Below are positions 17,048 through 26,237 of a DNA stretch of 64,000 nt, in pieces. Within the stretch, counting starts at the first letter, position 1, and every line of letters starts with the position of its first letter. The stretch is taken from assembly GCF_003001935.1 (NCBI RefSeq), contig NZ_PVNG01000031.1:1-64000 (forward strand), read 5' to 3'. Source of the stretch: Nonomuraea fuscirosea. GTDB taxonomy: Bacteria; Actinomycetota; Actinomycetes; Streptosporangiales; Streptosporangiaceae. The notes under the pieces are model-generated. The model was not told the origin of the DNA and made no database searches. It was given only the letters and a program-made list of their open reading frames with translations. The translations under genes were made by a program, and so were the position numbers.

Positions 17048-18064
17048 CTACGTGATGTGGGCGCCTGCTGGTGGTGCCCAAACAGCCGGAAGTAGTTCTG
17101 TCGCCCTTTGGTAGGCGAGCTTGAGAGTGGCGTGTCGGGCAGCCGCGGTTTCGCCGGTCTGGGCCATGAGTACTTCGCGCAGCGGATGACGCGATTCGAT
17201 GAGGTCGTTGTTACGCTGTTCCAGCCACGGCATCCACGTCTCGTGGGGTGCTCGGTCCCGCTTCGCCTGGTTGCAGGGCCAGCATGACAGAACAAGGTTC
17301 CAGATAGCGTCGACATCAGGCCCGCGCCAACGGCGGGTAAGCAGCTTCCATGGCAGAACGTGCTCAACAATCGGCCCGGCACTGTCCCCCTGCGCCATGC
17401 CCTCGTTGCAGTAGGCGCATCGGCCGTCTTGATATCCGCTGAGAGCAGCAACAACCCCGGTGACGCTTTTACGGCGCTGCTTGGTCTTAAGCACCAGGTG
17501 CTGGGTTACAGAGTCGTAGACCAGGGAGGGGGCGAGTACGGCGTTGGATATGCCGGTCGCCCAAGCCGTCTCCACCAGCCGCCAGCGTGCAGTGGTCTCG
17601 GCGTCGAGGTCCTGAGCATGTACCGAACTGGCGAGTTCAAGCAGCTCGTCACGCAGCACGAGGCCTGGAGTGGCGGAGTGCTTTCGCTGGTCTTCGTAGT
17701 AGCGGACCGGCGCCTGTTGGCCACCGAGCTGCGGAAACGCGTCGATAACGTTGTTGAAGCCCAGCTGGGCGGTTCGCCGGTGCAGCGTGTCACGGTCGAG
17801 TTCGCCGGCGTTGAATGCGCGGCAGGCATCCAGGAACTTGCTGCGTACGGCGGTACCCTGCCGGGGTTGCCGTTGCAGCGCTCGGCACAGCAGCTCCGCG
17901 TACTGTGGCGCGAGATCCTCGAGCGTGACATGGTTACGACCGGTGGCGGCGATTTCAAGCAGTGTCGCACCGAAGGCGAACTTGTAGGTTGCCGAGTTGA
18001 CGCCGTACAAAACAATGGCACGCCATACGCTTTCACCGGTGACCACGCCGCGTCGGTAATCCAT
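17048..18064 (-). CDS. HNH endonuclease-like protein
   Basis: A 338-aa protein, taken from the ATG at 18064; an upstream start at 18106 would overlap the divergent MazG-like gene. The first 200 residues are helical and unrecognised. The HNH core lies at about 216-268: CAYCNEG (Cys216, Cys219), VEHVLPW (His235), AIWNLVLSCWPCNQAKRD (Asn256, Cys261, Cys264). The layout, a long N-terminal module then HNH, is common in actinobacterial defence-type nucleases, where the N-terminus senses the trigger. It shares a 30-nt divergent promoter space with the MazG-like gene. Confidence 0.8.
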   Translation of the reverse strand: MDYRRGVVTGESVWRAIVLYGVNSATYKFAFGATLLEIAATGRNHVTLEDLAPQYAELLCRALQRQPRQGTAVRSKFLDACRAFNAGELDRDTLHRRTAQLGFNNVIDAFPQLGGQQAPVRYYEDQRKHSATPGLVLRDELLELASSVHAQDLDAETTARWRLVETAWATGISNAVLAPSLVYDSVTQHLVLKTKQRRKSVTGVVAALSGYQDGRCAYCNEGMAQGDSAGPIVEHVLPWKLLTRRWRGPDVDAIWNLVLSCWPCNQAKRDRAPHETWMPWLEQRNNDLIESRHPLREVLMAQTGETAAARHATLKLAYQRATELLPAVWAPPAGAHIT

Positions 18065-18094
18065 ACGAGCAGTATTGACCAGGAGGGCGACATT

Positions 18095-18436
18095 TTGGAC
18101 CAGCAACAGACGATCACCTACGGCAAGCTGGTCCGTAATCGGATCCCGGAGATCATCGAGGCAGAGGGTCGGACGGCCAAAGTTCGCGTCCTTGGTGAGT
18201 CGGAGCTGGTCCCCGCTCTGACAGCCAAGCTTGTGGAAGAGGCCGAAGAGCTGCGTGAAGCAGAGTCAGGTGATCGTCTAGGGGAACTGGCTGACATCTA
18301 TGAGGTGCTGGCGGCCCTCACTGAAACACTTGGATTCTCCGACGAGCAGGTCCAGGAGGCGGCACGTCACAAGCGGGACAAGCGCGGCGGGTTCAGCCGT
18401 CGGCTGTGGCTTGACGAGGTGACGTCAGCTCAGTGA
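18095..18436 (+). CDS. MazG-like NTP pyrophosphohydrolase
   Basis: A 113-aa protein from TTG 18095, with AGGAGG 8 nt upstream. A much longer frame runs back to 17360 but lies over the opposite HNH gene. It begins YGKLVRNRIPEII, typical of the small phosphoribosyl-ATP pyrophosphohydrolase-like (MazG-fold) house-cleaning family, and keeps an EEAEELREA metal-binding helix and a downstream acidic ELADIYE helix. It probably hydrolyses nucleoside triphosphates to monophosphates. Some MazG-like enzymes act in phage defence by depleting nucleotides; here that link comes only from the HNH neighbour. Confidence 0.8.
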   Translation: MDQQQTITYGKLVRNRIPEIIEAEGRTAKVRVLGESELVPALTAKLVEEAEELREAESGDRLGELADIYEVLAALTETLGFSDEQVQEAARHKRDKRGGFSRRLWLDEVTSAQ

Positions 18437-18967
18437 CCGCTGTCTGAAATGCAGCAGCCTACCCGCGCGCCAGCTAGGCCCGGCAGAGCGTTTCGATTGT
18501 TCGGCATGTCGGGCGGGACCCCCTGCCCAACTACCACAACAGCTGGGCTCCAGTATCAGGCTTGACGTGCTGGCGGCGCTCCGCCGAGTCGAACGAAGCC
18601 CGTCTGTAGTAGCGACCGTATGGGTTCACCCATGGACCGCCCGTTCCTGGCCGATAACGGACTGATCGACAGCAATCAGCGCGTTGCTTCTCGGCTGAGC
18701 AGGAGGCGCCCACGTCCACCCCCGGTAGCAGGTCAGCCCGCAGACGGCGAACCTCAGACAGCGGGATGAAGTTGGGGTGCAACAGCTGTCGCTCGGCCAC
18801 CTAGGACAGCCGGGCGGCGGCGTGCCGTTCGGTCTTGGCCCTGCCCGAAAGGTCGCCCTTGATTTCGGCCATCAGAACCTCGCGGAAGTCTGCATGTTAC
18901 GACGGGGCAGCTGGCCGGTCAGCTTCCCCACGCTCAGGACAGCGCTGTCGAGCGAGTAAGAGGCGAT
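18437..18967. other. 531-bp stretch without a supportable gene
   Basis: An 89-codon minus-strand frame (18531-18800) has no SD, no recognised domain and atypical composition. Another short minus frame (about 18810-18880) reads like a gene tail before a stop. I see gene-remnant texture but nothing that can be called. Confidence 0.4.
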
Positions 18968-19609
18968 CTACAGCTCGCTGTCGGCCAGTACACGCTGTAT
19001 CTTTCCCATCGGCCATTTAGCGTCTATCAGTGCCGGCAGACCATCATCGGCCCACGATTGAGCAAGACGTGCATGATCGGCCTCTGGCGCAAACAGGAAG
19101 GAAACTAAGCCGGGCGCTACTTCAAGTGGCACCCCTCCAGACACGCGCCATTCGCGCTCCCATTCAAATTCATATCTTCTATCTCCATAGTCTCCCGGAT
19201 AGTCAACATAGGGAGTCGCCAGCCATATGGGATCATTTGGATCAATTGCCGTTCTTTCTCGCGTTGCCCGCTCGACAAGCTTTCGGAAATTGTTGGCAAC
19301 GGCACCCTCTTTCCGCAGATACCAAACTGGAGCTCCACCGCTCCTGGTCACTACGTGCTTCTTGAAGCCGATGCCATACTCGCCACGTCGTCCAATAAGA
19401 CGATACAGGTAGTCAAGTGGAATTTCGCTCATACAAACCGATCTTTGACTGTCACCCAAGCCTTTTATGTTCCGAGCAGCCCCAAAGGGTCTCACAGCCA
19501 AAAGCATGCCGTCTTCAATAATTCGAAAGAACGACTGGCGCTGTGTAATATGAACAAGATACTCAGACATGTCGCGCCAATGGTTATTACCCCTGAACCC
19601 GAGGGCCAT
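18968..19609 (-). CDS. AbiGi/DUF2971-like protein
   Basis: A 213-aa protein from ATG 19609, which has AAGGAGAGG 6 nt upstream; the frame to 19693 lacks a signal. YLVHITQ near the N-terminus, then SVCMSEIPLDYL and YGIGFKKHVV, recall the AbiGi (abortive infection) and DUF2971 families, whose members share a short HIT/HFT start and a YGIGxKK strand. A conserved FEWEREWR motif sits at about 155-162, and SFLFAPEADH near the end. The family call is from memory of motifs and is moderate. In AbiG systems AbiGi is thought to be the antitoxin partner; no toxin gene lies next to this one. Confidence 0.55.
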   Translation of the reverse strand: MALGFRGNNHWRDMSEYLVHITQRQSFFRIIEDGMLLAVRPFGAARNIKGLGDSQRSVCMSEIPLDYLYRLIGRRGEYGIGFKKHVVTRSGGAPVWYLRKEGAVANNFRKLVERATRERTAIDPNDPIWLATPYVDYPGDYGDRRYEFEWEREWRVSGGVPLEVAPGLVSFLFAPEADHARLAQSWADDGLPALIDAKWPMGKIQRVLADSEL

Positions 19610-20622
19610 AGTTGACCTCTCCTTGTTGGGCCAAGTGGTGATGCTAGCCATGTTCGCCATCTCGGTTTTACCCAAAGCCCATCCGTTCTGCAACCACTCT
19701 TATCGGCAGGCGAAGTCGTCGCAAGATGCACGAGAGAAGCGGTCTCAACTCCTCAGTTTCCATACAAGGCACACAAGCCTCACAAATAGCAGAGCTTATC
19801 GAATATAGGTTCGATGTATCGCCATGGCCGTACCATTGCCTCTGGCGCGTCTTACTTAAGCGCTACATTGAGCAATCTAGTTCGCATAGGAAAATTCACT
19901 ATCCGGAAACGACTAGAATGGTGGCTGAGCAGGTCGCTTTCCTACGAAACCCAGCGAGTGCTCCGAGGTGCAAGGCGAAAATTAGGGGTTATCGAGCGTC
20001 GGAACGGTGGCGGCGGTGAAGCCGTTCAGCAGGCCGTGACGGTATTGCATCTTTTTAGCTTTGTTTTGATCAATGCGGCGAGGTGGTCGGCGTCACGGGG
20101 AGCAAGGTTGACCAGACCGCACTTCAGCGCTGACCAGACGCCCAACAGCCAAGTGGGCAAATCCGCTTACTCCTGAGCAAGCTCAGGATGTTCTCGGAGC
20201 CCTTCGCTGTCGATAAGCAGCCGTCCGGACGCGAGTGACCAATGGTTGCGCCAGTACTCCTGGAAACTTCCGATCACAAACCCGACTCCGTTGCCGCTCT
20301 CAGGGACAAGCAAACCAGCCAATACATCGCGGCTGTCACTACCTTCCGGCCAGCTCGCGGGCCTTGTCGTCCTCGTTGCCTGCTTGGCGCAACCGATCGT
20401 AGGCGTGCTGACCAAGGTCCGTGGCGAGCGGCGGGCCTTCAGCGTCACCCGATGGCTATAGTCCCTGCACGACGCGCCGCCACTTTGGCCAGGCCAAAGG
20501 TGAAGGAATATCCCGCGTGCGGACTCGGCCGACGAGCGGACAGAACCAGAGAACGCCACGAGCACTGGTCGAGCGAGACTGAGCTGGTACGTTGCATATA
20601 CGGGAAGGCAGTGGAGGACACC
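19610..20622. other. 1-kb intergenic region with a gene-tail fragment
   Basis: No full gene is supported. A minus-strand frame ending at 20167 has a natural-looking C-terminal stretch (GFVIGSFQEYWRNHW and following) from about 20290, but its upstream part is low-quality, so it may be the tail of a lost gene. The plus-strand frames here lack ribosome sites. Confidence 0.4.
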
Positions 20623-23600
20623 GTGGGTGGGAAATCACGTACGCGGCTGGAGGTACGATCCCTCTTCCTAGGGCTGGTCTTCGGATTTGGCACGAACTTG
20701 GTCACCGCCAACCCGGAAACTTGGCCGGAACCCTTACCTCTCATCGATCGCTATGCGCCTGTATGGCTGGTCCTAGGCGTTTCTGCTGCTCTTGCCCATG
20801 AGGCGATCGGGCGCCTGCGGGAGAAACGGCGCATCCTGTGGCAAGGACCGGGCAGCCCATATGCCGGCCTTTCCCCTTTCACGGCCGACCGCGCCAAGGT
20901 ATTCTTTGGCCGCGACACCGAGGTTGCCCGCATCGTCGCGAGACTCACCAAATCGGGCGTGAATCCGTCGCTGCGCTTCATACCGGTGGTGGGTCCCTCC
21001 GGCAGCGGAAAGTCTTCCCTGATCCATGCGGGCCTCATACCGAGCCTTTCATCCCGTTGGTCCGTCCTCGGGTCGATCCACCCCGGTTCCAGCCCGTTCA
21101 CGGCACTCGCCGAATGCCTGACGCGAAGAGAGCCCACGTCCGGACTTCCCCACGCCCAGGTCGTCGCTCGTACGGCCCGGCTACTGCGCGAAGAGGCGAG
21201 CCGGCTTGACGACAAGCTGACGGCCGAGCCCCGGCTCGACGCTCTTCTCTCCGCCCTCGCGGCCTCCCGCCGCGGGGGTGATCGGACCCTCCTTGTGATC
21301 GACCAGTTCGAAGAGCTGGTGACGCTCACCTCCCCGCCAGAACGAAGCCTCTTCTTGAGCCTGCTCCATGCGGCCTTGTCTTCCGACCCGGCACTTCACG
21401 TCGTGGCAGCCCTCAGGCCGGAGGCGCTCTCGGAGTTCGACCAGCACGAGCACGGTCCTCTCTTCGCCCGACCGTTCAGCATCAATCCACTGGATGATCA
21501 GAAGCTTCGCGACATCGTCGTCAAGCCTGCCGCCGCGGCCGGATTGGTGATCGAGGATCAGGTGCTCGATCAGATGCTCGCTGAGGCCACGGTCGGCGAC
21601 GCCCTGCCACTGCTGAGCCATCTTCTTGAGCGCCTCCATACAGATTTCGGGCAGGACGGCGTCATCACGGCCGATGCGTTCAACCGAGCCGGACGAGTGG
21701 TCGGCGCCATCACCAGGCACGCCGAAGAGGTGCACCAAGGACTTCGTGTCGTCTACAGCAACGAGGAGATAAACAGGACGTTGCTTCGCTTCGTCATCTG
21801 GGGCGACCGCGAGCCTGTACGCCAGTCGGTGGCACGCCAAGACCTCAGCGAGACATCCCAGACCATGGCAGAGGAGTTCCGCGCTGCCCGCCTGATCGTG
21901 GACGTCGACAACGGCAACCGCCTCGAGCTGGCGCACGATGCCCTTATCCGGCAGTGGGACCGTTTCCAGCGCCTCATCGCAGATTCCGCCGACGAGCTGC
22001 GACGCTTGAAGATCCTCAGGCTCCGAGCAGAAGAGTGGGCGGCGTCAGGAAGATCGCAGGACGATCTCCTCCGCGGACAAGTGCTGCGCGAGGCTACCGA
22101 GCTCCTCAGCATCTTTCCCGAGTCGGAAACGGTCCAGGCATACCTCGAAGCCTCACATGACGACGCGAAGATCGACGTATCTCTGCAGGCGAGCGCCGTC
22201 GCCGAACGAGCTCAGACCATTCGGGACCAGGACCGCCCGCTCGCCATCGCACTGGCCAAGGCAGCCGTGGAGGAGTTGTCCCCGTCGGAGGAAGCAGTGC
22301 TGGCCTTGTGGGGCCTGATGGCCCGCCCCGCCCTCACCCGTTTCCCGATCGGCCACAGCGACCGCATCCTCTCGCTCGCATGGCTCCCTGACGGATCAGG
22401 GCTGATGTCCATTTCTCGCGATGCATCCATATGCACATGGGACCTTCACGGAAACCGCATCAAGTACAAAACACTTCCGCACGACAAAGCGGGCGGACGG
22501 CTCCAAGGCGCCAAATTGTCCATCAACGGTTCACGGGCCATCACCGAGAATAGGGACAGTTCTTCGTCGCTCTGGGACATGGAGAACATCCGCGAACTCG
22601 GTCATAGCGCTCCAGACCCACTCACGTCGATGGACTTGGAGAAGTGCGAGTGGTCCGCTGACGGGAATCTCCTCGCCGGTCAGGTCGAGTACAAGGACAT
22701 CCTCATATGGAATCTCCGCACCACCGCCTCCGAAGACGGCAAGCTACCGGGTCGGACCATCCCGGCTCCATACGCCCAGCGCCTCTCCTGGGCTCCAGAC
22801 CAGTCAAGACTCGCCGTTCTCGGCGACGAGCAGCTTCTGGTGATCGATCTCTCTACCGACCAGGGGACGCTGAGCATCAGCGTGGACCGGCCCTGCGACA
22901 TCGTCGCATGGAGCCCGGACAGCCGATCACTTCTCGTGGCGGAGCGCCCCAAGAGACGCCGCAACATGCGCGTCAGGATCATCAAGGCGGACACCGGCCA
23001 CGACGTCCACTCGTGGTGGTCCAAACCGGCGAGCGCTGTCGCCTGGTCACCTGACGGCCGCTTCCTCGCAGTCGCCATACAGCCACGCCACTTGAACCTG
23101 TCGATGGCGGAATTCGAGCGCATGTCCGACGACGATACCGGTCGGCTCATGGAGGGCCTCATTGAGCTCTGGGACGACCAAGGCAACGTCCTCCGGCGCA
23201 AGCCCATGGAAGATGAGCATTTCACGTCTCTCTCCTGGTCTCCTGATAGCCGTTTTCTTGCTTTCTGCGCAGAGTTCGGAAGCAAGGCATTCATCTGGGA
23301 TATCGACAATGACGAGATCTTCCCCACCTTGAGCGCCCGAATAAGGGCAGCGTCATGGTCGCCCGACCACTCCCGAGCAATCGTCGCCTGGGGATTCGAC
23401 CCGGGCCAGGTCTACCTCGCACTCGGCTCTCCCGACCAAGAGTCCCTGGATGTGCGGCAACTCACCGGCGACGAGGACGTCGACCACCGACAGGTAACCT
23501 GGGCCTCCGACTCCCAGAGGGTGGCGCTGGCCCGAGACAGCGTCGAGATCTGGAACAGCTACACCGCGCTCTGCGAGCGCCGCCTGCACTATGAGCAGTC

Positions 23601-24297
23601 GATGTTGAGCGAAATGGCCTGGTCGCCTGATGGACGCTACTTAGCGACCTCGAGTCATGACTGGTGGCTGGCGGAAGACAGTCAGCTCCTGGTCTGGGAC
23701 ATGGACACGGGGCGTCCTGCGGCAACGATGGCGCGAATCGACCCCCATTCCGGCCCGGTCGCCTGGTCACCGGATGGCTCAAAGATCGCAGCCAGCGACG
23801 GCGCCAATACCATGCGCATCTGGGCCGCTCATACAGGCGACATCGCACTATCGATCGAATACCCTCGGCAGCGCACAACCGCCCTGGCATGGTCGCCAGC
23901 CGGCGGGCTTCTCGCCGTCGGCACCGAAGACGGGCAGGTCCGCCTCTGGGATACGCAGACCGGCGACCTCACGCACAGCTGCCTCGGTCACGAAGCCGCC
24001 GTACAACTGCTCGCCTGGTCATCCACAGGCACCTTTCTTGCCTCCGCCGCCGACAACACCGTCCGTCTGTGGTCTCCGGTCACGGGAAAGGCAGTGGCGG
24101 TCTTGGACGCCACCGACAGTAGCCTTCTCGATCTGACCTGGTCCGCCGACGAACGACAGCTCACCCTCATCGCCGGAGACAACACCATCCGCACATGGAC
24201 ATTGCCCGATGACGCTGAGCCGCTTATGCACCAAGCCAGCGGTTTCCCCTTGCCGCCGCTCACCCCTCAAGACCGCAGTCGCTACGGCCTTCCGTGA
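20623..24297 (+). CDS. Membrane-anchored nSTAND1 ATPase with WD40 propeller
   Basis: A 1224-aa protein from GTG 20623 (GGAGG 5 nt upstream); the open frame back to 20242 is not gene-like. Two hydrophobic segments (about 14-29 and 47-62) suggest a membrane hairpin. SPYAGLSPFTADRAKVFFGR at 79-98 is the signature entry of novel STAND NTPase 1 domains, followed by Walker A GPSGSGKS (124-131) and Walker B LLVIDQFEEL. The helical arm extends to about 560. From about 565 to the end, repeated WSPDG and LxxWD motifs form a WD40 propeller of around 14 blades. STAND proteins are sensors that oligomerise on ligand binding. No separate effector domain is visible, so the membrane segment may be the effector or the anchor. 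Confidence 0.9.
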   Translation: MGGKSRTRLEVRSLFLGLVFGFGTNLVTANPETWPEPLPLIDRYAPVWLVLGVSAALAHEAIGRLREKRRILWQGPGSPYAGLSPFTADRAKVFFGRDTEVARIVARLTKSGVNPSLRFIPVVGPSGSGKSSLIHAGLIPSLSSRWSVLGSIHPGSSPFTALAECLTRREPTSGLPHAQVVARTARLLREEASRLDDKLTAEPRLDALLSALAASRRGGDRTLLVIDQFEELVTLTSPPERSLFLSLLHAALSSDPALHVVAALRPEALSEFDQHEHGPLFARPFSINPLDDQKLRDIVVKPAAAAGLVIEDQVLDQMLAEATVGDALPLLSHLLERLHTDFGQDGVITADAFNRAGRVVGAITRHAEEVHQGLRVVYSNEEINRTLLRFVIWGDREPVRQSVARQDLSETSQTMAEEFRAARLIVDVDNGNRLELAHDALIRQWDRFQRLIADSADELRRLKILRLRAEEWAASGRSQDDLLRGQVLREATELLSIFPESETVQAYLEASHDDAKIDVSLQASAVAERAQTIRDQDRPLAIALAKAAVEELSPSEEAVLALWGLMARPALTRFPIGHSDRILSLAWLPDGSGLMSISRDASICTWDLHGNRIKYKTLPHDKAGGRLQGAKLSINGSRAITENRDSSSSLWDMENIRELGHSAPDPLTSMDLEKCEWSADGNLLAGQVEYKDILIWNLRTTASEDGKLPGRTIPAPYAQRLSWAPDQSRLAVLGDEQLLVIDLSTDQGTLSISVDRPCDIVAWSPDSRSLLVAERPKRRRNMRVRIIKADTGHDVHSWWSKPASAVAWSPDGRFLAVAIQPRHLNLSMAEFERMSDDDTGRLMEGLIELWDDQGNVLRRKPMEDEHFTSLSWSPDSRFLAFCAEFGSKAFIWDIDNDEIFPTLSARIRAASWSPDHSRAIVAWGFDPGQVYLALGSPDQESLDVRQLTGDEDVDHRQVTWASDSQRVALARDSVEIWNSYTALCERRLHYEQSMLSEMAWSPDGRYLATSSHDWWLAEDSQLLVWDMDTGRPAATMARIDPHSGPVAWSPDGSKIAASDGANTMRIWAAHTGDIALSIEYPRQRTTALAWSPAGGLLAVGTEDGQVRLWDTQTGDLTHSCLGHEAAVQLLAWSSTGTFLASAADNTVRLWSPVTGKAVAVLDATDSSLLDLTWSADERQLTLIAGDNTIRTWTLPDDAEPLMHQASGFPLPPLTPQDRSRYGLP

Positions 24298-24433
24298 CTA
24301 TTGCTTTCTCATGCTTCGAGGGAATTCCAACTCAATAGCCAGCACCCCTCGTACCTCCTGGGCTGACCCTCTTCATCCCTTAGTCGGTGATACTCCTTGG
24401 GCAGCTGGACTTCCTCGGTTCTGCCGGATGGGG

Positions 24434-24590
24434 CGCCATTACTCTCCTGGCAACGCGTGATGCGACCCGACCGGCTTCCACACTCGTTTGGCTTGCGCGG
24501 GAGCGGATCGGCCCCCTCCACGAGGTGTCTCGTGCGGGGAGCCGATCGGTGACGACGCTGCGGCTATCTGTCGAGGAAAGGGACAGGCGT
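24434..24590 (+). pseudogene. Remnant of a DUF2075-gene leader and first codons
   Basis: The segment aligns with the leader and start of the gene at 14942: a GCGRCCCGAC.GGCTTCC block, a hairpin (CACGAG 24519-24524 with CTCGTG 24529-24534), then GTG 24549 opening with MTTLRLSVE versus MTALRLSVE in the intact gene. Similarity stops after about nine codons. The rest of the gene is missing, so this is either the scar of a deleted third copy or a borrowed promoter-leader. The bases from 24298 to 24433 show nothing else. Confidence 0.6.
24519..24534 (+). promoter_or_regulatory. Leader hairpin, second copy
   Basis: CACGAG/CTCGTG with a 4-nt loop, placed 14 nt before the GTG at 24549. It matches the position of the hairpin before the intact DUF2075 gene at 14942, with different stem bases. 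Confidence 0.5.
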
Positions 24591-24814
24591 TACTTGGGCC
24601 TTTTGCCGGACGCGAGCCGGCGGCAGTTCCATCGCTGCATAGCGGCCAATAGTCGAAGTGTGAACTCCTGCCTCCCTGGGAGGAGGGGGCCGATCAGCAA
24701 CGCCGGGGAGAGGACGACGACCAGGAGCAGTAGCGGTAGCGTCTCGATGACAACAACGATCGCCATGGGCATGGAGGGAAGGTCGAGACGGTCGGACCTA
24801 GCAGGGCAAAACAT
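24590..24814 (-). CDS. Small single-pass membrane protein (74 aa)
   Basis: ATG 24814 has a GGAG about 7 nt upstream. A hydrophobic core (IVVVIETLPLLLLVVVLSP, about 19-37, continuing as ALLIGPLL) makes one strong membrane helix; the tail is basic (MQRWNCRRL). I know no family. It is divergent from the gene at 24935, with 120 bp between, and its end abuts the DUF2075 leader remnant. A longer in-frame start at 24934 would overlap the divergent promoter. Confidence 0.5.
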   Translation of the reverse strand: MFCPARSDRLDLPSMPMAIVVVIETLPLLLLVVVLSPALLIGPLLPGRQEFTLRLLAAMQRWNCRRLASGKRPK

Positions 24815-24934
24815 ACAAGTGCTCCGTTTCTGATGAGGCTCCGCCGTCATGGGCGGCGCGATGGACCAAGTGGAGCACCAGGCGTTTCCCACGTTGCCGT
24901 CAAGCTCGGGGGGTTCAATCTCTACCCTGACCAC

Positions 24935-26077
24935 ATGCCACGTACCCCGCCTTCCTCAGCCGACCGCGAGCTCGTCAACCACGCCGCCGCCCAAGGAGTT
25001 GCCGTGTCTGCCCGCCAATTGGAACGCTGGCGGGCCGATGGACTCCTGCAGCCAAATGAGGTGCGTTCGCTGGGCCGGGGCCGTGGAAGGACGTCCGCGC
25101 CCTCGCCAGGTGCGCATGAGATGGTGGTCTGGCTTGGCCGGCACGCTGGCCCAGGTAAGCGGCCTGGTGATCTGGCGCTCATGGCATTCGGTGAGGGACT
25201 GCCAGTGCCAGAGGCAGTTGTCCGGAAGGCGTTCGCTGAAGCCGGTAAGCTTCTATCTCCCGAAAACGTCCTACCTGGAGGGTCCGCGGAGGACGTAGCG
25301 GATGCCTATGCAGCTAAGCACGATCGTAGCGACCCCGTACCAGCGCGAATTAGGCGCATCGACGCCGCTCTAACGGCGCTCTTGGAGGCTGCGGGAGTCA
25401 GCGTCGACGAAGTGACACAGGCCGTTCTCGCTCAGTTCGACCGCCAGGCCCCGCTCGTGCAGGCGGAGCGCGTGACGCGGCGGGATTGGGTGTACGCCAG
25501 CACGATAGCGGCGATCGACGGCGCCGAGAGTCTGGACGTGGGCTATATGGGGACGTTGGCTCGGAGTCTGGCTCCCCTGGGGGTGCCAGCACCGGTCGCG
25601 GAAGACTTGGAGCTCTGCTGGCCAGGCAGCGAGCAGGAGGCAGCACAGCTGTTGACGCCTGAGAATGGTCTCGCTTTCCTCCCTGCTGGCAGCTTGAACG
25701 AGATCTTTCTTCAACTCGCAGAGGCGACGTCTCTCCCCGATCTTCTCCAAGCATGGCAGATCGCCGCTCATCTGCCTGTATGGGCAGTGGACCTGTGCGA
25801 CCGTGTCGAAGCTGCTCTAGCCGCACGCAACTCTGTGGAGACGCTGAACGAGTGGATCCAGACTATGTTCGGGCCTACCCGAGGTCTGCTGGTGACCGCA
25901 GCCCGTAACGCCGGACAGAGCCCGCGAAAGACTGCCATCGATGCTTTGATACTGCTGTTCCAGCGGGAAGCTCTTCGACGGGTCTTGGCAGCGGTCCCTG
26001 ATGCTGAGGTGCAGAACCTGGAGCAGCCGTGGGTATTCCCTACCTTTATGACCGACTTCATGATGACCAGCACCTAG
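24935..26077 (+). CDS. Protein with a MerR-like N-terminal HTH, otherwise unknown (380 aa)
   Basis: The first 55 residues contain VSARQLERWRADGLL, a MerR/HTH_17-type helix-turn-helix with a GRGRGR wing. The remaining 320 residues are helical, with no recognised domain or membrane segment. ATG 24935 was chosen because the HTH then begins at a normal distance; no SD is visible and longer frames lack one too. It lies 160 bp before the 586-aa gene in the same direction and may be its regulator or partner. Confidence 0.68.
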   Translation: MPRTPPSSADRELVNHAAAQGVAVSARQLERWRADGLLQPNEVRSLGRGRGRTSAPSPGAHEMVVWLGRHAGPGKRPGDLALMAFGEGLPVPEAVVRKAFAEAGKLLSPENVLPGGSAEDVADAYAAKHDRSDPVPARIRRIDAALTALLEAAGVSVDEVTQAVLAQFDRQAPLVQAERVTRRDWVYASTIAAIDGAESLDVGYMGTLARSLAPLGVPAPVAEDLELCWPGSEQEAAQLLTPENGLAFLPAGSLNEIFLQLAEATSLPDLLQAWQIAAHLPVWAVDLCDRVEAALAARNSVETLNEWIQTMFGPTRGLLVTAARNAGQSPRKTAIDALILLFQREALRRVLAAVPDAEVQNLEQPWVFPTFMTDFMMTST

Positions 26078-26237
26078 GGGAGAGATGTACCTGCAAAGCC
26101 CCTCAGAAGGCTGCGGCCGGTTCTCTCTTTGGGATCCGCGACTACAGACTCCGTGGCTGCCGGATAGGTGGTTGTTGGCGAACGGGTGTGCAGACTGAAT
26201 GCATACAGCGCATCAGTGTTGAGGTGGGTGATGGCAG

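Noticed and set aside
17360..18094. Long plus-strand open frame in front of the MazG-like gene
   Set aside because: It lies over the HNH gene on the opposite strand and the SD-supported start is TTG 18095.
18531..18800. 89-codon minus-strand frame
   Set aside because: No SD and no recognisable sequence; treated as remnant or chance.
20242..20622. N-terminal extension of the nSTAND1 gene
   Set aside because: Arg/Pro-rich, no domain and no SD; GTG 20623 has GGAGG and begins the natural protein.
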